Assembly (NCBI GenBank): GCA_003447515.1
Contig: DLZA01000087.1
Coordinates: 1,640-9,806 of the forward strand
DNA length: 8,167 bases
Direction of reading: 5' to 3'
Source of the DNA: Paracoccaceae bacterium
GTDB taxonomy: Bacteria > Pseudomonadota > Alphaproteobacteria > Rhodobacterales > Rhodobacteraceae
The notes under the pieces are model-generated. The model ran no database searches. It had not been told where the DNA came from and saw nothing but the letters and a program-made list of their open reading frames with translations. The position numbers and the translations under genes were made by a program. Shown in pieces: positions 1-6,252 of this stretch. Position 1 is the stretch's first letter; every line of letters starts with the position of its first letter.

Positions 1-48
1 GGTTTGGCCACCACCAAAAATGAGCGCTGTTTTTGTTGTAAGCCGCAT
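1..48 (-). CDS. N-terminal fragment of a short-chain dehydrogenase/reductase (SDR), cut by the window edge
   Basis: Reading the minus strand from the ATG at 48-46 gives 16 codons, MRLTTKTALIFGGGQT, with no stop before the window ends. This matches the first beta-strand and glycine-rich NAD(P)-binding turn of classical SDR oxidoreductases, which usually begin with a short M-x-L-x-x-K-x-A-L-I/V segment leading into a GGG or TGG turn. The FGGGQT variant resembles an SDR subgroup I recall with GGGQTxG in this position. A good ribosome binding site (AAAGGA, 7 bases before the ATG) supports the start. Substrate and cofactor cannot be named from 16 residues. The gene diverges from the MFS exporter across 73 bp, so the two may share regulation. 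Nothing can be said about whether it is intact. Confidence 0.72.
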   Translation of the reverse strand, partial: MRLTTKTALIFGGGQT

Positions 49-121
49 GCGGTCGTCCTTTCGAAATGTGATCTTAGCGTAACGGTGTTGTATCGTTGCA
101 GCCAGAGGTTTAGATCATGGC
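49..121. promoter_or_regulatory. Divergent intergenic region between the SDR and MFS genes
   Basis: These 73 bp separate two divergent starts, so promoters for both genes should lie here or overlap the coding ends. The minus strand carries AAAGGA just before the SDR start. The plus strand carries AGAGG at 104-108 before the MFS start. I see no convincing paired -35/-10 elements and no clear operator dyad. The call rests on gene arrangement, not on recognised promoter motifs. Confidence 0.45.
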
Positions 122-1285
122 ATGGGAAAGACTGTAAATCCAAATATTGCGCTGACCGCCTTGTCGAGTAGCTATTTTATACTGGCGGTGTCATCCCTGT
201 CAGTGATCGGGTTATTGGTGCCAATGGCAGAAAGTCTTGCAGCAACGGAAAGTGAGATTGCCTATCTAGTGGCGATATTTTCGATTACTAACGCCCTTGC
301 CGCGCCGTTGTTACAGACGGTGGTAGGGAATTGGGATCGGCGGCGTTTGATCTTATTTGGCCTGTTGCTGATGGCAACAGGGACAGCGCTGACTGGAATT
401 GCGACCGCCTACGGTACAGCTGTGACGGGGCGGATGATCTTGGCTGTTGGGGCGGCAATTGTTGGACCTATGGCATCTGCCGCGGGGGCAGCTCTTGTGG
501 ACGTGAAGGCACGGGGTGCGGCGCTAGGAAAAGTGTTTGCAGGGATGACGGTGGCCACGGTATCGGGCGTCCCGATGACGGCTATCGGTGCAGAATTTAT
601 TGGATGGCGTGCTACTCTATTTACGATTGCAGGAATTGCGGTGTTAATTGCAGTGGCGATTTGGATAGCAGTGCCTGAGACGAGACGAGGACAGCGTGCG
701 CGATTGGTAGATATCGGAAACATCGTAAGAAATCCAATTTTAGCTCCTGCGATTTTGGTCACAGCATTTCAGATGGCTGGGCAATTGGCGACTTATGCAG
801 TGATTGCGGTCTACTTGGTGGACTTTTTATCGATACAGGCTGGATGGTTGCCATTTGCGTTGATGGCATTTGGTGTAGGTGGAATAATCGGCAATATTTT
901 TGCTATGCGCATGGTTGATAGACTAGGAGCAGATGCTTTAATTCTGTTCAGCTTGAGTTGCACGGGCTCAGCGTTTGTGTGCGTGCAAGTGATGCCTACT
1001 GAGACATGGTTGTCGCTTGGTTGGCTGGGGGCGTGGGCAGCATTTTCAATGATCCTGTTCGCACCGCAACAATCGCGTTTGATTGGGATGTACCCTGAGA
1101 TGGCGAACTTGATGTTGGCGCTAAATGGATCTGCAATTTATGTTGGGATGGCAGTTGGTTCGGCAGTTGGCGGGCTTGTTTATGCCACAATGGGTGCCTT
1201 CTGGCTGGCACCTGTATCAACAATGTTTGTGCTTTGTGCAATTGTTTCGTTCTTGTTGTCGAAACGCCAAAGAAGCATTGGCTAA
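122..1285 (+). CDS. MFS transporter, DHA1 / AraJ-like efflux family
   Basis: This 387-residue, very hydrophobic protein has the size and layout of a 12-helix major facilitator superfamily permease of the inner membrane. The loop between helices 2 and 3 carries a motif-A-like segment, GNWDRRRLILFG (residues 69-80). VSGVPMTAIGAEFIGWR (147-163) corresponds to the helix-5 motif C typical of proton-coupled drug or sugar exporters of the AraJ type (COG2814). A charged central loop near residues 185-200 (PETRRGQRAR) divides the two six-helix halves, and the C-terminus ends in a short basic tail. The substrate is unknown; export of a small molecule by proton antiport is the family expectation. ATG 122 is the only in-frame start after the TAA at 80-82, but AGAGG lies 13 bases upstream, longer than usual. 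The gene is divergent from an SDR and convergent with an FAD oxidoreductase. Confidence 0.9.
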   Translation: MGKTVNPNIALTALSSSYFILAVSSLSVIGLLVPMAESLAATESEIAYLVAIFSITNALAAPLLQTVVGNWDRRRLILFGLLLMATGTALTGIATAYGTAVTGRMILAVGAAIVGPMASAAGAALVDVKARGAALGKVFAGMTVATVSGVPMTAIGAEFIGWRATLFTIAGIAVLIAVAIWIAVPETRRGQRARLVDIGNIVRNPILAPAILVTAFQMAGQLATYAVIAVYLVDFLSIQAGWLPFALMAFGVGGIIGNIFAMRMVDRLGADALILFSLSCTGSAFVCVQVMPTETWLSLGWLGAWAAFSMILFAPQQSRLIGMYPEMANLMLALNGSAIYVGMAVGSAVGGLVYATMGAFWLAPVSTMFVLCAIVSFLLSKRQRSIG

Positions 1286-1769
1286 GGTATTGCGCATTTA
1301 CATTGAAAATAGAGTAGTGGCAGATTTTTCTGTATTGGCTTTGTTAGCTTTCAAAGGTGCTTGATTTAGGATAAATCTTGGAAAGACTTAAGTATCGAAT
1401 AATTTTTCACTATCCGACTTTATTTAGATATTGGTTGCAATTCTCTTCTTGTCATTGACCTAAGGCGGTTTAATTGTGAGCGCCTCAACAGGCTGTTTTG
1501 ATTTCAAGTGGCTGGGGTTGAGATATGAACTGCATTTTTGTAGCGGATGATTGCATGAAATTGGATTGTAGGCCGTTAGGCAAATTTTTTGTAATATTTG
1601 GTGTTAGCATCCGAGGCTGACTGCACGGAACAGATAGCTCTGGACGGATCTTTTGAACAGAGCGATTGCTTTACCAGAGGGTAGCCGCCGGATCAGATCA
1701 CAATGAAATAGGTCTGCGGCATTGCGTTGGTTTTGTCCTACTGGACATACGGTTTAAGGTTGGGTGGCA
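1286..1769. other. 484-bp convergent gap without a recognisable gene
   Basis: This lies between the 3' ends of the MFS gene (plus) and the FAD oxidoreductase gene (minus). All six frames are broken by stops. The best small open frame is ATG 1525 to TGA 1620 on the plus strand (31 codons, starting MNCIFVADDC), with GGGG a few bases upstream; I do not recognise the peptide. Weak inverted repeats are present: AGGCG/CGCCT at 1463-1467 and 1481-1485, and TGTCC/GGACA at 1734-1738 and 1743-1747 with a 4-base loop. Neither is followed by a T-run, so they are poor intrinsic terminators. No tRNA or transposon ends are visible. It may be a decayed gene or untranslated 3' sequence. Confidence 0.6.
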
Positions 1770-2822
1770 TCAGGAAATAAAGCGATCCGGGTGGAATGTG
1801 TCGAGAAGCGCGTCCCGGTGACCTGTCTCAATTTCGGCTGCAACAAGCTCAGCGATACCAGGAGCAAGGGTTGCACCGGAATGCATGACCGTTACATACA
1901 GACCATTTTTGGGGCTGCCCACAATTGGCATACCATCCGAGGGTGTCGGGCGGATGCCAAGGGTATGATGACTGAATTCCAGTTCGTTGCTGTCTAATGC
2001 TTCTTGCAAACGAGAAAAGAGTTCATTGGAACCTAAGTTTGGGTTCTCGTTGATGGACCCACCACCAAAATCGCCCCCGGCGGTTACTGTGCCGTCTGCG
2101 CGCTGTTGCATGTGTAAGCCGTCGGTGAGGATAGTGTGTGAGATTAGGGGTGTGGTCGGTTTTGTATGTATTAAAAGGCCAGCAGGCGTGTGGAGTGGGA
2201 CAGGGATTTCGGCGGTTGCTGCGAGAGCTTGGGAGTGAGTGCCTGCTGCAAGGATCGTTATGTCGGCATAAATTGGACCATCGTTTGTGTTTGCGCCTAT
2301 GATGGTTTCACCTTTGGTGAGAAGGCCTGTTGCGCTAGTTTTGATAAATGTAGTGTTCTGCGCATGCTGGCGAAAAACTTTAGCGGCCATGTCTGGAATA
2401 ACTTGAGCCTCGATCTCGCAGTAAAGTGCATGTTTTGGGACTTTTGTTAGCTTGGGCTCTAGGATGGTAATTTGATCATGTGTGACCCATTCGAATGGGT
2501 AGCCCCAAGGCGTGTGTTCGGCGTGAAGAGTGTCAAGTGAGACACCATAATAATCTGCATAAAGTGTTCCGTTCATGTTGTACGGCAGATTGGGCAGGTC
2601 TGGTGTAATGCGGTTCCAGGCGTCCATCGCGTAGCGGCGCAGGGAATAATATGGCTTTGGGTTTTCGTATGATGCATTAATCCAACCGAATGATGCACTG
2701 CTGGCGGCACCCCCAACTTCAGATGGATCGAGCAGCGAAACTGTGCAGCCAGATTGACCGATGCGATAGGCTAGCGCACTGCCAATTATGCCTGCGCCGA
2801 TGATGAGAATGTTTTGTGTCAT
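1770..2822 (-). CDS. FAD-dependent oxidoreductase, DAO / glycine oxidase-like family
   Basis: The 350-residue protein opens with a textbook Rossmann dinucleotide-binding segment, ILIIGAGIIG (residues 5-14), with an acidic residue (D32) ending the second strand. This is typical of the D-amino-acid oxidase fold (PF01266). GGDFGGG (249-255) and a C-terminal GIRPTPSDGMPIVG (289-302) followed by HSGATLAPGIAEL (314-326) are the conserved FAD-contacting segments of the family. Members oxidise amines such as glycine, sarcosine or D-amino acids, usually with oxygen as acceptor; the actual substrate cannot be told here. There is no signal peptide, so it is likely cytosolic. The ATG at 2822 places the Rossmann motif at the expected position, and GCAGGT lies four bases before it. 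It follows engB on the same strand after 114 bp and may have its own promoter. The length is normal and no frameshift is seen. Confidence 0.88.
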   Translation of the reverse strand: MTQNILIIGAGIIGSALAYRIGQSGCTVSLLDPSEVGGAASSASFGWINASYENPKPYYSLRRYAMDAWNRITPDLPNLPYNMNGTLYADYYGVSLDTLHAEHTPWGYPFEWVTHDQITILEPKLTKVPKHALYCEIEAQVIPDMAAKVFRQHAQNTTFIKTSATGLLTKGETIIGANTNDGPIYADITILAAGTHSQALAATAEIPVPLHTPAGLLIHTKPTTPLISHTILTDGLHMQQRADGTVTAGGDFGGGSINENPNLGSNELFSRLQEALDSNELEFSHHTLGIRPTPSDGMPIVGSPKNGLYVTVMHSGATLAPGIAELVAAEIETGHRDALLDTFHPDRFIS

Positions 2823-2880
2823 TTTTACCTGCTTTCATGGGAGCAGCTGGCTTGCAAATGATTTATTTTGGAAGTCGTGT

Positions 2881-2915
2881 AATGTTTCTAATGTTTGTAA
2901 ACGAAGGAATGTTTA
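2881..2915. repeat. Three AATGTTT direct repeats upstream of the FAD oxidoreductase gene
   Basis: The heptamer AATGTTT occurs at 2881-2887, 2890-2896 and 2909-2915 (AAACATT on the minus strand). The first two copies extend to TAATGTTT. They lie about 60-95 bases upstream of the oxidoreductase start, within the 114-bp gap after engB. They could be regulator-binding repeats or chance in an AT-rich spacer. I see no convincing terminator or -35/-10 pair in this gap. Confidence 0.3.
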
Positions 2916-2936
2916 GATGTTAAATAAATTGTAGCG

Positions 2937-3587
2937 CTAAACAATGCCTGCGACAATTGAGCGGAGTGTGGTAATGCCGTCACTTTTAGCTGAGGAGGTT
3001 TGCACTAATTCGGGATATGCGGCTGGAAATTTGCGGATGGATTCTATTGTGCGCTGTGTAATCTTGGCGAGATCACCTGTTTTGAGTTTATCGCATTTTG
3101 TGATAACTACTTGGAAGGTGACAGCAGATCTTGAAAGCATGTCCATGATCTCTATATCCACCTTTTTTGGTCCGTGGCGGGCGTCGATCAATAAAAATAC
3201 GCGGCGCAGGGAAGGGCGGCCTGAGAGGTAGGATTTCAGCAGCAGCTGCCATTTTTCAACTATGGGTAGCGGTGCGTTTGCGAAGCCGTAGCCGGGCACA
3301 TCGACGAGGTAGTGTTCTTCGCCCATTTTAAAGAAGTTTATTTCTTGGGTGCGCCCAGGGGTATTGGATGTGCGTGCAAGGGCTTTACGTCCCGTTAGGG
3401 CATTGATCAGGCTTGATTTTCCTACATTGGAGCGGCCAGCGAAGCAAACCTCGATGCGGTCTGCCTGTGGCAGGCCTGACATGCTAACAACACCCTTAAG
3501 AAAATTTGTGCCGCCTGCAAAAAGGAGGCGGCCTTTTTCAGATTTGGCGTGATCGGGCTCTTCGGCGATTGTGAATTGCATATCCAT
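2937..3587 (-). CDS. engB: Ribosome biogenesis GTPase EngB (YihA/YsxC)
   Basis: EngB is a small TRAFAC-class GTPase that binds ribosomal particles during late large-subunit assembly and is essential in many bacteria. All G motifs are present in order: G1 GRSNVGKS (51-58), G2 with the switch-I threonine in NTPGRTQ (75-81), G3 DVPGYGFA (96-103), G4 TKCDK (163-167) and G5 SSAK (198-201). The 216-residue length is normal for the family. The start at 3587 directly abuts the TAG of the MOSC gene, and GGAG lies nine bases upstream inside that gene. A second in-frame ATG two codons later is possible but has a worse spacing. The arrangement implies translational coupling with the upstream yidC and MOSC genes. 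It is the last gene of the tight cluster. No missing residues were noticed. Confidence 0.97.
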   Translation of the reverse strand: MDMQFTIAEEPDHAKSEKGRLLFAGGTNFLKGVVSMSGLPQADRIEVCFAGRSNVGKSSLINALTGRKALARTSNTPGRTQEINFFKMGEEHYLVDVPGYGFANAPLPIVEKWQLLLKSYLSGRPSLRRVFLLIDARHGPKKVDIEIMDMLSRSAVTFQVVITKCDKLKTGDLAKITQRTIESIRKFPAAYPELVQTSSAKSDGITTLRSIVAGIV

Positions 3588-4343
3588 CTACAGGATCTCC
3601 AATGTGTCGCCAACTTTTATCCTACCGCTTTCTACTACTTCCGCGTAAACGCCAAAATCTTTGTGCCCATAAGTTTCAGAAAGAATTTTCAGCGTGTCTA
3701 CGTCACGTTTGCCCGTTTCGGGATTTGCAGTGGTGGCAGGGCAACGGGTGATGGGCTCAACGATTCTGAGAAGTGCTGAGCCTATGCGAGCATAATGGCC
3801 AATCCAGTTAAATTCATCCCAAGGAGCCGTGCCCTTAATCCAGATGTTGCCGCGCCAGCGTAAAGGCGATAACTCGACACCCGCGTCGTTGGAGACGGCA
3901 GCGAGTGAATCATGGGAATTTATTGATATAGAAGGGAACGGCGTGTCCGTCATCCCGCGATTTGGAGCACGGACGATACGATGAGATGCTGCGCGGTCGC
4001 TAGGCATGATTGGTTTGGTCCATGCCACAAGTTTTGCACCGTCGCTCTCGAGATCAGGGTTGATTGTAAGTGAGCCAAGCGATGGATGTGTGAAAGTAAT
4101 AGTGTTGTCAGCCTCGTGCATCGTTACCTTTATGGCCATCAGTTCTGGTGCTTTGGCTCCACGTGAAAAATTTACACAGGACGCCCAATTGGGGTTTGCA
4201 TCATCAAATTTTGCCATTTCGTGAGCAACGGCCCAAGTACGATCCCAGGGCATAGTTTTGCCTTGGGCCAAGGTTACCGCAGACAGAGCTTCGCAGCCAT
4301 GGGCTTTAACAGGGTGGCGATACAACTCTGAGATGGCAATCAT
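3588..4343 (-). CDS. MOSC-domain protein with N-terminal MOSC_N beta-barrel
   Basis: The 251-residue protein begins IAISELYRHPVKAHGCE, typical of the MOSC_N barrel domain of YcbX/mARC-related proteins, with G-x-x-x-x-W-D-R-x-W at 28-37. The MOSC domain occupies roughly residues 115-250. It has RWRGN (162-166) and the conserved cysteine C201 in EPITRCPATTANPETG, the residue expected to contact molybdenum cofactor or a sulfur in MOSC proteins. Unlike E. coli YcbX there is no C-terminal ferredoxin domain, so any redox partner must be separate. Molybdenum-dependent reduction of N-hydroxylated compounds or sulfur transfer is a family-level guess only. Its ATG overlaps the yidC stop by four bases (ATGA), with AAAGGCAG upstream, and its stop abuts the engB start. 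The link with yidC and engB appears to be one of position; I see no functional connection. Confidence 0.9.
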   Translation of the reverse strand: MIAISELYRHPVKAHGCEALSAVTLAQGKTMPWDRTWAVAHEMAKFDDANPNWASCVNFSRGAKAPELMAIKVTMHEADNTITFTHPSLGSLTINPDLESDGAKLVAWTKPIMPSDRAASHRIVRAPNRGMTDTPFPSISINSHDSLAAVSNDAGVELSPLRWRGNIWIKGTAPWDEFNWIGHYARIGSALLRIVEPITRCPATTANPETGKRDVDTLKILSETYGHKDFGVYAEVVESGRIKVGDTLEIL

Positions 4344-6154
4344 TTTTCGACTGCCTTTGTCCGTTTAAAACTGCCCATGATGTTGCCAAAAATATCTGGT
4401 TTTACGCCCTGTGAGCGCATGATGGTATACTGTTGGATGAACGTTATCGTGTTGTTTGCCACCCAGTAAACTACGAGGCCAGAGGCAAAGGTGCCCAGCA
4501 TGAACATGAATACCCACGGCATCCAAGCAAAGATTTGCGCTTGAGTTTTGTCTGTTGGAGCCGGGTTCAATTTTTGTTGCATCCACATAGTGACGCCCAT
4601 CAAAATGGGGAAGACACCGATTGAGAAGATCGTAAAGAAAGATTCTGGTCCTGGAGTTGCCCAAGGGAACAAGCCAAAAAGATTAAGAAAAGATGTTGGA
4701 TCGGGTGCAGACAGGTCGGTTAACCACCATATAAAGGGCGCATGACGCAGTTCAATTGTTACAAATATGACTTTATAAAGTGAGAAGAAAATCGGGATTT
4801 GCAAAAGGATGGGTAAACAACCAGCGGCGGGGTTCACCTTCTTCTCTTTATAGAGCTTCATCATTCCTTGCTGCATGGCTTGGCGGTCTTCGCCGTGCTT
4901 TTCCTTAAGTTTTTCCATTTCTGGCTGGAGCTCTTTCATGCGCGCCATAGAAACGTAAGATTTATACGCCAAAGGGAAGAGGATTGCTTTTATAATAAGT
5001 GTGAGGCCAATAATGGACCAACCCATGTTATTAATATGCAGGTTTAGCCAGTGTAAAACTATAAAAATTGGTTTGGTTAGAAAGAAAAACCATCCCCAGT
5101 CAATGGAGTCAACGAACTGTTGTACGCCGATTTCGTCTTGGTACCGTTTGATTACATCCCATTCTTTTGCTCCTGCAAACAGAGTTGATTTTGCCTCGAC
5201 CTTTGTTCCAGCACCGATTGTCATGGTTGGCATGCGCATGTCCGTTTGATACGTGTCGGTCGCACCCGTATATTTCGACACGGATGTGAACCCGGTACCT
5301 GGTGTAGGGATCAGCGCAGTCATCCAGTATTTATCGGTAAATCCAATCCAACCGTTCTGCTCAACCTTAATTTTGTCCACATTGCCGCCTTCTGATGGGT
5401 CCGCCGCTTGGCCTGGCATGTCATCATAGTCGATTTCTTGGATTTCACCGTCAGAAGCGCGCACTACGCCTTCGTGCAGAATATAAAAGCCGATAGTTTC
5501 AGGTTCGCCTACGCGAGCAACAATACCATAGGGCTGTAAGCGGATGTCATTACTAGTTTTGTTTTCAACAGACTGGGTGATTGAAAACAGAAAATTTTTG
5601 TCGATGCTGATGATACGGCGAAACACCATGCCTTGGCCATTATCCCAGCGAAGGGTCACGGGCGTTGCTATGGTCAGTGTGTTTCCTGACTCCAATTCCC
5701 ATGGAGTTGTGGCTGAGGGCATAAATTTGAAATCAGCTGCGTCCGTTGGTGCCCAGCCGTAGGTCGCGTAATAAGCATTTGGCCCACCAGCGGGAGATAA
5801 GAGCGTTTCTTTTATGGATGGGTCGTTGAGTTTCACGTTGTAGTCGAGCAGGCGCAGATCGTCGATTCGACCACCAAGCAGTGAAAGGGATCCTTCAACA
5901 CGGCTAGTTTTAATCTCAATCCGTTTGGTCTTGCTAAGTGCTGCTGAACGTGTGTCAGCAGGCTTTCCATCGAGGGATGGAGCAGCGGCAGTGCTTTCAG
6001 CAGACTGCGCTGTCGGCACACCATCGATCGTTTGCGATGAAGTGTCTTGGGTTGGCTGAACAGGCTCTTCTGGTGGGAAAAAGTAGAACCACGCCAAAAT
6101 CACTAGCATGCTGAGCCCGGTTGCGAGGATAAGGTTCTTGTTCTGCTCGTCCAT
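4340..6154 (-). CDS. yidC: Membrane protein insertase YidC (Oxa1 family)
   Basis: YidC inserts and folds inner-membrane proteins, alone or with SecYEG. The 604-residue product has a first transmembrane helix (about 7-26), a large periplasmic P1 domain (about 27-350) and the conserved five-helix insertase core near the C-terminus. The core shows the helix and cytoplasmic-loop segment KAILFPLAYKSYVSMARMK (389-407), a charged cytoplasmic hairpin (408-440), NPAAGCLPILLQIPIFFSLY (441-460), FPILMGVTMWMQQKLNP (515-531) and SGLVVYWVANN (558-568). This is the Gram-negative long form. ATG 6154 is chosen because AGGTGG lies three bases upstream and the product then begins MDEQNKNLILATG as in relatives. 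The frame could run back to a TTG at 6196, but that falls inside the likely promoter. The end overlaps the MOSC gene by ATGA. K389 stands where E. coli has R366. No rpmH, rnpA or yidD adjoins it. Confidence 0.97.
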   Translation of the reverse strand: MDEQNKNLILATGLSMLVILAWFYFFPPEEPVQPTQDTSSQTIDGVPTAQSAESTAAAPSLDGKPADTRSAALSKTKRIEIKTSRVEGSLSLLGGRIDDLRLLDYNVKLNDPSIKETLLSPAGGPNAYYATYGWAPTDAADFKFMPSATTPWELESGNTLTIATPVTLRWDNGQGMVFRRIISIDKNFLFSITQSVENKTSNDIRLQPYGIVARVGEPETIGFYILHEGVVRASDGEIQEIDYDDMPGQAADPSEGGNVDKIKVEQNGWIGFTDKYWMTALIPTPGTGFTSVSKYTGATDTYQTDMRMPTMTIGAGTKVEAKSTLFAGAKEWDVIKRYQDEIGVQQFVDSIDWGWFFFLTKPIFIVLHWLNLHINNMGWSIIGLTLIIKAILFPLAYKSYVSMARMKELQPEMEKLKEKHGEDRQAMQQGMMKLYKEKKVNPAAGCLPILLQIPIFFSLYKVIFVTIELRHAPFIWWLTDLSAPDPTSFLNLFGLFPWATPGPESFFTIFSIGVFPILMGVTMWMQQKLNPAPTDKTQAQIFAWMPWVFMFMLGTFASGLVVYWVANNTITFIQQYTIMRSQGVKPDIFGNIMGSFKRTKAVEK

Positions 6155-6157
6155 AAT

Positions 6158-6163
6158 CCACCT
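6158..6163 (-). promoter_or_regulatory. Ribosome binding site deciding the yidC start
   Basis: The minus strand reads AGGTGG, then ATT, then ATG. This is a five-of-six match to AGGAGG close before ATG 6154. It supports that start over the in-frame TTG at 6196, which has no comparable site. Confidence 0.6.
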
Positions 6164-6188
6164 GAAAAGTATTGGAAATTTCGTGGAA

Positions 6189-6219
6189 AGTATCAATAGA
6201 AACGAGCACGAAAGGTCAA
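6189..6219 (-). promoter_or_regulatory. Possible yidC promoter (TTGACC -35)
   Basis: On the minus strand CTTGACC (hexamer at 6219-6214) matches the -35 consensus well. Nineteen bases further lies GATACT (6194-6189), a four-of-six match to TATAAT. The spacing is slightly long and the -10 is weak. Transcription would begin near 6182, giving a leader of about 28 bases that includes the ribosome binding site. This suits a separately transcribed yidC operon downstream of oxyR, but it is inferred from motifs only. Confidence 0.35.
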
Positions 6220-6252
6220 GGCTTAAAGGTTGGATCGCCGTGAAATGGTGCG

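Noticed and set aside
409..762. Open minus-strand frame of 117 codons inside the MFS gene
   Set aside because: It is antisense to a well-supported membrane transporter and shows low-complexity Ala/Thr/Ile composition typical of an antisense shadow, with no recognisable domain.
1463..1485. AGGCG/CGCCT inverted repeat as an intrinsic terminator
   Set aside because: Only five pairs with a 13-base loop and no T-run after it.
1734..1747. TGTCC-TACT-GGACA hairpin as terminator of the FAD oxidoreductase gene
   Set aside because: Short stem and, on the minus strand, followed by AAAACC, not a T-run; perhaps chance.
1601..1760. Transposase or other gene remnant in the convergent gap
   Set aside because: Hand translation of both strands gave no segment I could match to a transposase or other family, and no terminal inverted repeats were seen.
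2944..3552. Plus-strand open frames opposite engB
   Set aside because: They are antisense to a GTPase with all five G motifs; no motifs or sensible starts of their own.
6155..6196. Extended yidC start at TTG 6196 adding 14 residues
   Set aside because: The extension adds MILSTKF... before the conserved MDEQNKN start, lacks a ribosome binding site, and overlaps the likely -10 region; ATG 6154 has AGGTGG just upstream.
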